Source: Wolbachia endosymbiont of Diaphorina citri (GTDB lineage: Bacteria; Pseudomonadota; Alphaproteobacteria; Rickettsiales; Anaplasmataceae). From it: a DNA stretch of 64,000 nucleotides. Position 1 is the stretch's first letter. Each line of letters begins with the position of its first letter. The position numbers and the translations under genes are program-made. The notes under the pieces are model-generated. The model had not been told where the DNA came from and searched no databases. It worked only from the letters and a program-made list of their open reading frames with translations. The DNA is taken from positions 744,001 to 808,000 of the forward strand of contig NZ_CP051265.2 in the NCBI RefSeq assembly GCF_013096535.2, written 5' to 3'. Positions 40,913 to 49,201 of this stretch are shown here, piece by piece.

Positions 40913-41798
40913 GTAAACCAAGTTTCAAACTCTCTGATTTTATATATTGTTTTACCTTACTCATCGCCTGCTCAGCCAACTGTCTTATTCTTTCTCTTGA
41001 AACACAATATTTTTTGCTAAGCTCATCCAAAGTCTGAGTGCTTTCAGATAAATATCTGCTAATGAAAATGTCTCTTGATCTTTCATTAAGACTTGCCAGC
41101 GCATTGCTTAAAATTGTTTCTTTTAATGCCTTTTCTTCACGATTCTGGTAAGCTACTTCTTGACCAACTAAATTACACGGAATCATATCTTGTAACTCCT
41201 TTTTAGAGTCATCACCTATTTTTATACAATTATTTAACGACTGATCCTTACAAGCCAGACGATAGCTCATCTGTACAACATCTTCTTCAGATACAGAAAG
41301 CTCATTTGATATTGCTTTTATTTCTTCTTTACTCAAAGTTTCTCTGTTTGTGTATTGTAAAATTCTTTTTTTTATTTTACGTAAACTAAAAAACAATCTC
41401 CTTTGTGCTTGCGTTGTACCTATTTTTACAAGTGACCAAGATTTTAATATAAAGTCTTTCATTGAAGCTTCAATCCACCATACTGCATAAGTTGAAAAAC
41501 GAAATCCCAAGTCAGGATTGAACTTTTTCACTGCATGCATTAACCCCATATTTCCTTCCATGACCAGGTCCATCAACAATAGACCGTAATTCTTAAATTT
41601 CATTGCAATTTTTACTACCAAATTCAAATGGCTAGTAATCAACCTGTGAGCAGAAGAAATATCTTGGTACTCTTGCCAATTTTTTGCTAATCGCACTTCC
41701 TCTTCATGGGAAAGCATAGGAAATTTTCGCACTTCAGCAATATATTGCATGAGATTAGTGCTACTATTAACACATAAATTTGCTACTGGGGTCAACAT
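40905..41798 (-). CDS. rpoH: RNA polymerase heat-shock sigma factor RpoH (sigma-32)
   Basis: The 297-residue sigma-70-type factor has region 2 (HRLITSHLNLVVKIAMKF, then LMDLVMEGNMGLMHAVKKFNPD and YAVWWIEASMKDFIL, with a variant of the RpoH box), and region 4 (LNERSRDIFISRYL, then SKKYCVSRERIRQLAEQAM). The lack of a long region 1 and the Lys-Phe-Asn-Pro block fit RpoH, not RpoD. It would direct heat-shock genes, and FtsH may control its level as in E. coli. The ialB-like gene overlaps its end. Confidence 0.9.
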   Translation of the reverse strand: MLTPVANLCVNSSTNLMQYIAEVRKFPMLSHEEEVRLAKNWQEYQDISSAHRLITSHLNLVVKIAMKFKNYGLLLMDLVMEGNMGLMHAVKKFNPDLGFRFSTYAVWWIEASMKDFILKSWSLVKIGTTQAQRRLFFSLRKIKKRILQYTNRETLSKEEIKAISNELSVSEEDVVQMSYRLACKDQSLNNCIKIGDDSKKELQDMIPCNLVGQEVAYQNREEKALKETILSNALASLNERSRDIFISRYLSESTQTLDELSKKYCVSRERIRQLAEQAMSKVKQYIKSESLKLGLHA

Positions 41799-41970
41799 AA
41801 TAACTTAAATTAAAACTCTGTACATATAATATATTGATTTTCAGTGAAAAATTCAAGCTTTAATTAAAAAAGCATAACTTTATATCTAGTTGAGATCTTA
41901 ACAACAGCTACCTAAATGTAGAATTAAAATTGCCAGCGTGTAACGATAAAAACTACATTAGATAAATAAT

Positions 41971-42044
41971 GTGTTATTCCAGTGCTCAAACACTGGAATT
42001 CACATTTCTTTTTTCTAGATCCCAGTGTCATGCTACTTGAATGA
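41971..42044. repeat. Wolbachia palindromic repeat after wsp
   Basis: Two arms: TTCCAGTG CTCAAA CACTGGAA near 41976, and GATCCCAGTGTCATGCTACTTGAATGACA near 42019. It lies between the wsp stop and the rpoH start, with no gene in the 283-base gap. Confidence 0.7.
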
Positions 42045-42081
42045 CAAGAAAAACCCACTGGGAGAATAAGACAAAGATAGA

Positions 42082-42765
42082 CTAGAAATTAAACGCTACT
42101 CCAGCCTCTGCACCAACAGTGCTGTAAACAACATTTTTGATACCAGTATCATCCTTAGCTGCCTTATCAAAACTAGCACCATAAGAACCGAAGTAACGAG
42201 CTCCAGCAAAGAGTTTGATTTCTGGAGTTACATCATAGCTAACACCAGCTTTTGCTTGATAAGCAAAACCAAATCCTTTTTGATCTTTAACTACATCAGC
42301 TTTTGAAGGATTGCTGATATATGCTGCACCAATACCAACACCAACGTATGGAGTGATAGGCATATCTTCAATCGCTATATCGTAATAAACGTTAACCAAT
42401 CCTGAAAATGCTGTTAAACTGTCTGCAACATTTGTTTCAGAAGTATTTACTACATCTGTATCTTTAGCCAATTTTGAGTAAAGCCCTTCAACATCAACTC
42501 TAATGTCATCCATTTTATAACCAAATGCACCACCACCAGCTATAAAAGATCTTGTTAAGGGACTATCCTTTTCTTTACCTGTTGCATTTGTAATACCATC
42601 AACTTTTGTATAAAAAGGTAAAATTTCACCGTTGTATTGTAAACGAACGTAGTAGCTAGTTTCTTCATCACTTATTGGACCAATAGGATCTGATGAAAAA
42701 GCAGAGTTTGATAGGCTTAGCAACGTCACTAAAGCAGCTGCCGAAAAAAACTTTTTATAATGCAT
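42082..42765 (-). CDS. wsp: Wolbachia surface protein Wsp
   Basis: The 227-residue outer-membrane protein has a signal peptide (1 to about 24, cut before DPIGPIS) and then a beta-barrel ending in the usual Phe (GVAFNF). The conserved blocks SYYVRLQYNGEILPFYTKV, AFGYKMDDIRVDVEG, YYDIAIEDMPITPYVGVG and LFAGARYFGSYGASFD surround four variable loops. Wsp is the main surface antigen and a strain-typing marker. Loops such as DGITNATGKEKDSPLT and VVNTSETNVADSLTAFS look supergroup A (wMel-like) from memory. wsp is known to recombine, so this does not fix the strain. It stands alone, with its own promoter. Confidence 0.97.
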   Translation of the reverse strand: MHYKKFFSAAALVTLLSLSNSAFSSDPIGPISDEETSYYVRLQYNGEILPFYTKVDGITNATGKEKDSPLTRSFIAGGGAFGYKMDDIRVDVEGLYSKLAKDTDVVNTSETNVADSLTAFSGLVNVYYDIAIEDMPITPYVGVGIGAAYISNPSKADVVKDQKGFGFAYQAKAGVSYDVTPEIKLFAGARYFGSYGASFDKAAKDDTGIKNVVYSTVGAEAGVAFNF

Positions 42766-42769
42766 AATT

Positions 42770-42832
42770 GCCCTCGTTAAAAAAATTAAAATTCCACTCT
42801 AGCAGTCTAAATAATAACTAAAGTTAAGTCAA
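42770..42832 (-). promoter_or_regulatory. wsp promoter and ribosome site
   Basis: On the minus strand, TTGACT (42832-42827) and TAGACT (42809-42804) are separated by 17 bases, a good sigma-70 type promoter. GAGGGC at about 42775-42770 lies just before the ATG at 42765. Strong expression of wsp fits. Confidence 0.6.
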
Positions 42833-43101
42833 GTGCTAACTTAATAACACAAAACCTTCTTTATCTTAACTAACTTTTAGGAAAATACAAAGATTTTATT
42901 AATTAATAAATAGAGTTACTCTACTTTTTTTACTCTTGATCTTCTGACACCTATTTCACTAATGTCTTTTTATCTTCTGATCTGCATTCATCATTGTGAA
43001 TTGCTGCATATTCATGCAGTAATATGAATGTACTTCATGGGAGTACTAGTATAAAAGGAAAACACTTAGTTACTGCATTAAGGCAAACTTCAGTAGTAAA
43101 T
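42833..43101. other. Gene-free stretch between ybaB and wsp
   Basis: It holds two small hairpins: CTGCAT/ATGCAG at 43004-43019, and GTACT/AGTAC at 43030-43046. These may end the dnaX-ybaB transcript. No gene or family repeat was recognised. Confidence 0.45.
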
Positions 43102-43434
43102 TTAAAAAGGAAGTTTAAATCCAGGTGGTAACCCCATCATACCTGCAAGATCAGAGGTTGCATTTGCCATATCTTCTTCTGCTTTTTTAATGGCATCATT
43201 AAACGCTGCTGTCACTAAATCTTCTACTATGTCTTTTTCTTCATTTCTCATAAGCTCTAAGTCTATGTTTACCTTTTTAGCTTTATAGCCACCTATTTTT
43301 ATAACTTCCACTAATACAGAAACTTTGCCACCACCAGAAATACCTTGAAACTCTTTTCCAATATATTTTTCTTGGGCTTCCGCAAGCTTTTTTTGCATTT
43401 CTTGCGCTTGCTTCATTATTTGACTGAAATCCAC
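43102..43434 (-). CDS. ybaB: YbaB/EbfC nucleoid-associated protein
   Basis: The 110-residue protein has the family's coiled opening (MKQAQEMQKKLAEAQEKY), the core FQGISGGGKVSVLVEV, and the helix VTAAFNDAIKKAEEDM. It binds DNA as a dimer. The start is GTG at 43434; its Shine-Dalgarno AAGGAG overlaps the dnaX stop, which is only three bases away. Pairing with dnaX is conserved in many bacteria. Confidence 0.92.
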   Translation of the reverse strand: MDFSQIMKQAQEMQKKLAEAQEKYIGKEFQGISGGGKVSVLVEVIKIGGYKAKKVNIDLELMRNEEKDIVEDLVTAAFNDAIKKAEEDMANATSDLAGMMGLPPGFKLPF

Positions 43435-43437
43435 AAC

Positions 43438-44913
43438 CTACTCCTTATTTTCTATATTAACTACCTTTGCACCTTTAAACGTATTTAATATATCCTTAAC
43501 TACAGGTGCATAATTTAAATTACTCACTTCCCTATTCATATAACTCGTATCAACTATAATAACCCACTCCTGATTAGTAGCTTGATTTAAGTAATTTTTC
43601 AAATCATTACAAAAATTGCTATTCAAATTAGATACAGCTTTTAATTTTAAATACCCAAGTTTACAATCTATTAACTGTAGATTACTACACAGTTGTTTGT
43701 AAAGATAAATTTGGTTACCCTGCCTTAATAATTGCAAAACTTTGTCAAAATCATAATTTTGTTGCTGTTTATTTCCTATATTATGCGTATTTCCCTTCTG
43801 TATACTCTGCGAAAGAACTTTCTTAATCACCTGTTCCGGAGAAGGGAGATCAGAAAGATAACAAAGGCTAATTAACATCATTTCAGCAGCAACCTCATTG
43901 CATGTTGAAACCTTTATATCTTGAATACCCTTAAGCAACACCTTCCACAATCTCGAAAAAAATATTAAAGACTTCTTTGCACTCAAATCTTTTACTCTGC
44001 TCTTCTCATATTCTGTATCAATCTCTTTTGTAATTAAAAAACGGCATATTAACTGAATTGTTTGCAGCAGATCTTCAAAAATATTGAGCGGATTTGCTGT
44101 TTTTACCACATTGTCGAATACTGACAAAGCCTTCTGTAAATCACTATCTAATACTGCTTCCAGTAGGTCAAATATAACGTTTCTATCTACTAGACCAAGT
44201 ATGTCTGTAACACTTTGAGTGGATATTGTACCATCTTTGCTATATAGCACTGCTTGATTCATCAAAAATAAAGCGTTACGCATTGAATGATTGCAGTGGT
44301 GAGCAATTAATTCCGATGCTTCTTTTTCAAGAAAATAATTTTCTTTTTGTGCAATATCATTTAAACGTTCCACTATCTTAGCTGCAGGAATGTTATGTAA
44401 GTCAAACCTTTGACAACGTGCAATAATAGTTATTGGTATCTTTTTTATTTCTGTAGTTGCCAGAATAAACTTTACGCTAGATGGTGGTTCTTCTAGAGTT
44501 TTAAGTAATGCATTAAATGCACTGCTAGATAACATGTGTACTTCATCTATAATGTAAACTTTGAATTTAGAACTTATGGGTAAATAACAAATATCTCCTA
44601 AGATCACTCTAACGTCCTCAACGCTAGTGTGACTTGCCGCATCGATTTCAACTACATCTGGATGACTTGAATTTTTTATCGCCAGACAATTTGCACATAA
44701 TCCACAAGGTTCAAAAGTTGGCCCCAATGAACAGTTCAAACACAAAGCTATTATTCTTGCAGTGGTAGTTTTACCAATCCCACTACTGCCAGAAAGCAGT
44801 ATAGATTGTGGAATTTTGTTAAGAGTAAAAGCGTTTTTTAATATACGCACCAATATATCTTGACCTACTAAATCTTTAAAGCTACTAGGACGATATTTTA
44901 ATGCTATGTTCAT
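43438..44913 (-). CDS. dnaX: DNA polymerase III gamma/tau subunit
   Basis: The 491-residue clamp-loader ATPase has Walker A LSGSSGIGKTTTARI, the zinc cysteines (CSLGPTFEPCGLCANC), the DEx box IIDEVHMLS, and the sensor ATTEIKKIP. It loads the DnaN clamp. The C-terminal third is poorly conserved, as usual. No clear slippery A-run for making the short gamma form was noticed. It is cotranscribed with ybaB. Confidence 0.94.
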   Translation of the reverse strand: MNIALKYRPSSFKDLVGQDILVRILKNAFTLNKIPQSILLSGSSGIGKTTTARIIALCLNCSLGPTFEPCGLCANCLAIKNSSHPDVVEIDAASHTSVEDVRVILGDICYLPISSKFKVYIIDEVHMLSSSAFNALLKTLEEPPSSVKFILATTEIKKIPITIIARCQRFDLHNIPAAKIVERLNDIAQKENYFLEKEASELIAHHCNHSMRNALFLMNQAVLYSKDGTISTQSVTDILGLVDRNVIFDLLEAVLDSDLQKALSVFDNVVKTANPLNIFEDLLQTIQLICRFLITKEIDTEYEKSRVKDLSAKKSLIFFSRLWKVLLKGIQDIKVSTCNEVAAEMMLISLCYLSDLPSPEQVIKKVLSQSIQKGNTHNIGNKQQQNYDFDKVLQLLRQGNQIYLYKQLCSNLQLIDCKLGYLKLKAVSNLNSNFCNDLKNYLNQATNQEWVIIVDTSYMNREVSNLNYAPVVKDILNTFKGAKVVNIENKE

Positions 44914-45195
44914 AGCCTAGAATAAAACAAATAGTACAAATAGGTATGCAACCCAAAAAGATTCTGATATGGTTGCTTCATTTCTGACCTGACCAAGTTA
45001 CAGAATTTTTGCCTGCATACCTTATAAAAGGTTATACTTTTTTTTTTATTTAGCAAGGTATATTCTATATCAACTCGATAGCTTGATATGTTAAATTTCG
45101 TACACTGTTACTTTCAAATAAACAAAAAGTTAGTTGTTATGCAAGTTATTATAAGATTGTCACTCCAATGTTTATTTATGCCATTTCATCGTTTA

Positions 45196-45243
45196 TTTAT
45201 GTCATCCCAGTGCATGACAACCTACAGGTACTGGGACAACAAA
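45196..45243. repeat. Wolbachia palindromic repeat upstream of the GST gene
   Basis: CATCCCAGTGCATGACAACCTACAGGTACTGGGACA-type arms with a CCCAGTG/TACTGGG pairing. They extend the GST reading frame upstream without a stop. The remaining 44914-45195 region between dnaX and this repeat is AT-rich, with a T-run at 45039 but no gene. Confidence 0.65.
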
Positions 45244-45254
45244 AGAGGAATATT

Positions 45255-45908
45255 ATGATTTTATATCATTTTCCTCTTTGTCCGTTTTCACGAAAAGTTA
45301 GAGCTCTTCTCAAGGAAAAAAAGCTGAGTTGTGATTTGGTATATGAAAATCCATGGGAAAAGCGGAATGAATTCATGGAGATCAATCCAATCGGACAAGT
45401 ACCAGTATTAATAGATAATAACTTTGTAATAGCGGATAGTAATGCCATTTGTGAATATATAGAAGAGACTTACAATAGTGACGTCAAATTACTTGGTTCA
45501 TCAACTATTATTAAGTCTAAAATACGCGCTTTAATCAATTGGTTCGATAGCAAATTTTACAATGAAGTTACTAAGTATATTATGAATGAAAAAGTAATTA
45601 CTAACCGCAGCCCTGACTCTAGATTTCTTCATGCAGCTCAGCATAACCTGCCTTGCCATATGGAATACATCGAACACTTAATTAACAAGAACGTTTGGCT
45701 TGCAACCGATAAGTTCACTTTAGCCGATATTACTTTAGCATCACATATTTCTATAATAGACTACGTAAATAGTTTCCCATGGGAAAAAAGTAAGATTTTA
45801 AAAGAATGGTACTCCATTGTTAAATCAAGGCCTTGTTTTCGCGAAATATTATTAGAGAGAGTTTTTGGCTTAACTCCCCCTAGACATTACGCTGACCTTG
45901 ATTTTTAA
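45255..45908 (+). CDS. Glutathione S-transferase family protein (SspA-like)
   Basis: From ATG 45255, preceded by AGAGGA, the protein is 217 residues. The thioredoxin-like N-domain opens YHFPLCPFSRKVRALLKE with a Cys at position 9 in a CPFS site, then NPIGQVPVLIDN and DSNAICEYIEE, the glutathione-binding cis-Pro and Asp-Ser signatures. The helical C-domain has KFTLADITLASH. The reaction cannot be named. The frame is open a further 29 codons upstream, but those come from a palindromic repeat and are not counted. It overlaps the methyltransferase end by 29 bases. Confidence 0.86.
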   Translation: MILYHFPLCPFSRKVRALLKEKKLSCDLVYENPWEKRNEFMEINPIGQVPVLIDNNFVIADSNAICEYIEETYNSDVKLLGSSTIIKSKIRALINWFDSKFYNEVTKYIMNEKVITNRSPDSRFLHAAQHNLPCHMEYIEHLINKNVWLATDKFTLADITLASHISIIDYVNSFPWEKSKILKEWYSIVKSRPCFREILLERVFGLTPPRHYADLDF

Positions 45909-46557
45909 CTTGCGTTAGTTTTAAAGCTACAGTCATTCCTTCGTCAGTAGGAATCAATATGGAGAAATATTTTTTTTCATCTGACAATCTATCGTTAAAC
46001 TCTCTCATAGCATGCCATGACTTTTCTGATACTTCTTTTGGAGGAGATTCTAAAAATACTGTATCAAATAATAGAGTGTTATCTGCAACGATTAGCCCGT
46101 CTTGTTTAATGTATGACTCCGCCCAATCTAAATACTTAGGATAACTACTTTTGTCAGCATCGATGAATATCATGTCAAATGGTGCCTTTGCTGATAATTC
46201 ATTAATTTTTTCCAGTGCATCACCTTCTATTAGAGTAATTTTATCACTTAGATTAAAAGCACTAAAATTTTTTTTTGCTATTCTTGAGTGTTGAGGATTA
46301 TTTTCTATTGTATATATATGACCATCTTTCGGTAAAGCTTTTACCATACAAATTGACGAATAACCATATAACGTGCCAATTTCAACTATGCTTTTAACTT
46401 TATGGATTTTGATAAATAAATTTAATAATTTTCCTTCTTCAGGAGTGATTTGAATACGTTGTTTCTTATCAAGAGTACAATGTTCTTCTATTTTTTTATA
46501 CTCTTTTGCAAATAAGCTTCTTATGTACAACGATTTTCTGCTAAAGTTATGACGCAT
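45880..46557 (-). CDS. SAM-dependent O-methyltransferase (family 3)
   Basis: The 225-residue protein has the cofactor motif VEIGTLYGYSSICMVKALP, then TIENNPQH, and the metal/substrate Asp of MIFIDADKSSYPKYLDW, with VADNTLLFDTVF near the end. It resembles catechol/caffeoyl-CoA O-methyltransferases. The substrate in Wolbachia is unknown. The 3' end overlaps that of the GST gene on the other strand. Confidence 0.85.
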   Translation of the reverse strand: MRHNFSRKSLYIRSLFAKEYKKIEEHCTLDKKQRIQITPEEGKLLNLFIKIHKVKSIVEIGTLYGYSSICMVKALPKDGHIYTIENNPQHSRIAKKNFSAFNLSDKITLIEGDALEKINELSAKAPFDMIFIDADKSSYPKYLDWAESYIKQDGLIVADNTLLFDTVFLESPPKEVSEKSWHAMREFNDRLSDEKKYFSILIPTDEGMTVALKLTQVKNQGQRNV

Positions 46558-46807
46558 TGAGTTTTATAATATAAACTAAGGAGGTTTAATCTATATAAGA
46601 TTTATAAATATAACAATAGAGTTAAGAATAATAAAATTTTTTATTTTAAGTTGTTATTTTATAAAGTAAAATTTTAAGTGACAAAGATTATTATATATTT
46701 TACTATGATTAACTAGTATAATAACCAATTGTTATACTAGAATTAAGGGATCGTTTATTTACATCTCTCTTAAAATGTAATTTTTATAATCAATTAGAGG
46801 GGGTTAT

Positions 46808-47086
46808 ATGTCTTATAACATTGCTAACGAAGTTGAAACGTTAAGCAAGAAGTCTAATAATAATGAAGGAGTGAAATTACTGAACAATCCAGCTTATCGC
46901 GAGAAGTACAAAGAACGCTTTAACGAAGCTCAGAAAAAAGTTATGGATATGGTCCAATTTTATGATGGAACGATAGTATTAATAGAGAATAAAATTGCTA
47001 TGTATTATTATGCTTGGCACAGTAAAAAAAGAGAGTTTGAGCGTAAAAAGCAACAAACAGTATCAAAAAGTAATGATTCAGCATAG
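46808..47086 (+). CDS. Small charged protein of unknown function
   Basis: The 92-residue protein is not recognised. It is helical and highly charged, with a moderately hydrophobic centre (VQFYDGTIVLIENKIAMYYYAWH) and a basic tail (KKREFERKKQQ). A strong GAGGGGG ribosome site lies 5 to 10 bases before ATG 46808, and the preceding 240-base gap can hold a promoter, so it looks truly expressed. It stands alone and is convergent with dsbA. Confidence 0.6.
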   Translation: MSYNIANEVETLSKKSNNNEGVKLLNNPAYREKYKERFNEAQKKVMDMVQFYDGTIVLIENKIAMYYYAWHSKKREFERKKQQTVSKSNDSA

Positions 47087-47114
47087 GGTTTTTATATGGT
47101 AAGCTACAGTGTTA

Positions 47115-47846
47115 TTACTTCACTATAGCTTTTCCATATAACTCATCTATTACATTAGTGAAGTACTCCAGCTCTCTATATCCTTCATGTTTGACTTTAC
47201 CATTCTCTACGTATGATTTGTCATCGTTAAGCTTGATAATGAATACAGGAGTAGCTGTGATATCAAGCTTATTAATTGCAAGTGATTTATCATTTATAAT
47301 TTTGTCCATCATCTTTTTATCATTAATGCATTGGTTAAATACATCTTGCTTCAAATTGCTTAGTGCAGCAATTTTTTGTAGTATAGTTAAATCACTAAAA
47401 TTAGAGTAGTTCCACGATTCTATTGCATTAAACACAGCTTTGTTAAAATTAAAATAGTCTTCTTCTTTTTCATAACAATAACTTAGCATTGCAGCTTTTA
47501 ATCCTCTGTAATCTAGAGGAAAATGACGGAATATGTATAACATCTTACCTGTATCTATGTACTTCTCTTTGATTTTAGGAAAAACTTTCTTATGAAAAAG
47601 AGAACAGTGATAACAAGTGAGCGAGGCGTATTCTATCATTAAAATTGGTGCTTTTCGGTCTCCTAATAATTTATCATCAGGCAATAGCGACAGTAGTTCT
47701 TTTGGTGTTATTTCATCAGTTTTTTGAGTGTTGGGTAAGTTTTGTTCAATAGCTGCATAAGAACTAACACTTATAAAAATAAGTAAGAATAATAATCTAA
47801 AAATCATTACAATGGAAATACTGAACTTATTAAAAAATTTATGCAT
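47115..47846 (-). CDS. DsbA-family thiol:disulfide oxidoreductase
   Basis: The 243-residue protein has a signal peptide or N-terminal anchor (about 13-31) and a thioredoxin fold with the active site CYHC (Cys78, Cys81) in IEYASLTCYHCSLFHKKV. It also has the cis-Pro loop ITATPVFII. It oxidises or shuffles disulfides in the periplasm; likely clients include cysteine-rich envelope proteins such as the VirB2-like pilin, by inference. Alphaproteobacterial DsbA1-type proteins look like this. It lies just 26 bases from the ratA-like gene, in one probable transcript. Confidence 0.88.
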   Translation of the reverse strand: MHKFFNKFSISIVMIFRLLFLLIFISVSSYAAIEQNLPNTQKTDEITPKELLSLLPDDKLLGDRKAPILMIEYASLTCYHCSLFHKKVFPKIKEKYIDTGKMLYIFRHFPLDYRGLKAAMLSYCYEKEEDYFNFNKAVFNAIESWNYSNFSDLTILQKIAALSNLKQDVFNQCINDKKMMDKIINDKSLAINKLDITATPVFIIKLNDDKSYVENGKVKHEGYRELEYFTNVIDELYGKAIVK

Positions 47847-47872
47847 TTATATAAATGATGTCAAGATAACTT

Positions 47873-48322
47873 TTACTCAGCAAGGCTTTCTAGTCTGTCT
47901 TTGAATGCAGTAATTATTTTATTTTGTGCATATTTATACACCGAGTTTAATAAAGTAGAAAACAAATTGGATTTAAACTCAAACTCTATATAGAACTCTA
48001 CCATAGTTTTATTTTTGCTCATAGGAGTGAATTTCCATTCGTTGTATAAATGTTTAAATATTCCATTTGAGGAAACAGCTTTTATCCAACTTTCACTTAT
48101 TCCATTTGGAGCAAGGGAGGTCACTTCTGATGTGTAACTTCCTTTAATGCCATGAAAAGCTGCAAGGAGATCCACAGTCATTTGGCTATCAGTTTTTTCT
48201 TTTATATGAACAGCTTTGCACCAAGGAACAAAATTAGGATACTTCTCAACGTCAATTACAACTTGAAATATCTCACGAGATGAACAGAAAAAAACACCTT
48301 GTTCTTTATATTGGTGTAACAT
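47873..48322 (-). CDS. RatA/Coq10-type START-domain protein
   Basis: The 149-residue protein is a SRPBCC fold member with the family pattern FCSSREIFQVVIDVEKYPNFVPWC and, near the end, FEFKSNLFSTLLNSVYK. Coq10 homologues bind ubiquinone and support respiration; the E. coli RatA relative affects ribosome assembly. In alphaproteobacteria the Coq10 role is more likely. It is upstream of dsbA. Confidence 0.87.
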   Translation of the reverse strand: MLHQYKEQGVFFCSSREIFQVVIDVEKYPNFVPWCKAVHIKEKTDSQMTVDLLAAFHGIKGSYTSEVTSLAPNGISESWIKAVSSNGIFKHLYNEWKFTPMSKNKTMVEFYIEFEFKSNLFSTLLNSVYKYAQNKIITAFKDRLESLAE

Positions 48323-48616
48323 AAACCTGAATAATAAAAATGGGATCCATATCTACCGTCAGTCTTAGTAGATTCCTGAGACCTAAAGTTAAGGTGGGTA
48401 TCACATACTAATTTCAATGAAATTAACAGAGGCAATCCCCTTGATCAGAAATTATCGCTCGGGAAATTTAACTTAACTCATAACGTATAGCACAGACCCC
48501 TATTAATTATAGATTATTTATATAGAGTATGTCTATAGGTATGTTAGAGCTAGCGACTATTATTTTGCCTTTGTTAAATTTTGCATTTTAAGTATCATAG
48601 CTAATAAATATATCTT
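48323..48616. other. Intergenic region between ratA and mlaC
   Basis: No reading frame. The part 48340-48500 is less AT-rich than its surroundings and has GATCCATATCTACCGTCAG and AAGTTAAGGTGGGTATCAC stretches, which look like a structured RNA. I could not draw a convincing fold or match it to 6S, SRP, tmRNA or RNase P RNA. Confidence 0.3.
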
Positions 48617-49201
48617 ATGAATGTTATTAAGCTCTTAACCATTTTTATTTTAATATCCTCAAGTGCTTACGCGAGTTGTATAGGTCACAGAACTTTTGTG
48701 CTTGCCATGAAGCAGCAAGTAGATAATACGTCTATGAAAGGGAATAGAAAAAATTCAGAACATATACACGAAAAGCTTCGGAAGATCATTCAGAATAATG
48801 TTAACCTCAAAGAAATATCTCGATTTGTAATAGGGAAATATTGGAATTTATCTACTCAGAAAGAAAAAGAAGAGTTTCTAAAAGAATATGAAGTATATCT
48901 CGCGCGTTTGTGCGCTAAAATTTTGTATAAATACATAAATAATAGTGAAATGATCATAATGAGTACAAAAGCAGTTGACGATGAAACTTGTCTGATAGGA
49001 ACAAGATTTTCTTATGGTGATGAGGAATTTACAAATATTGACTTTAAGGTTACTAAAAGTGACAGTTCTTTCTTAATAAACGATGTTGTAATGAGTGGAA
49101 TAAGTATTGCTATTAATCAACGTTCTCAATTTAGTGAAAAAATCGACACGCACGGCATGGCAAGTGTAATAGATGAATTAAAACGTAACAATAATTTATG
49201 A
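48617..49201 (+). CDS. MlaC/Ttg2D-family periplasmic phospholipid carrier
   Basis: The 194-residue protein has a signal peptide (about 1-19, ISSSAYAS) and the family block KLRKIIQNNVNLKEISRFVIGKYW, then KEEFLKEYEVYLARLCAKIL, typical of MlaC. In the Mla system it ferries phospholipids between the two membranes. The rest of the system (mlaA, mlaDEF) is not here. Its stop overlaps the folC start as ATGA, so translation is coupled. Confidence 0.85.
   Translation: MNVIKLLTIFILISSSAYASCIGHRTFVLAMKQQVDNTSMKGNRKNSEHIHEKLRKIIQNNVNLKEISRFVIGKYWNLSTQKEKEEFLKEYEVYLARLCAKILYKYINNSEMIIMSTKAVDDETCLIGTRFSYGDEEFTNIDFKVTKSDSSFLINDVVMSGISIAINQRSQFSEKIDTHGMASVIDELKRNNNL

Noticed and set aside
45168..45254. 29-codon N-terminal extension of the GST-family protein
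   Set aside because: Encoded by a palindromic repeat; an AGAGGA site precedes the ATG at 45255.
47873..48322. RatA-like gene as half of a toxin-antitoxin pair
   Set aside because: No antitoxin gene is adjacent; the Coq10-type quinone role is more likely and the neighbour is dsbA.
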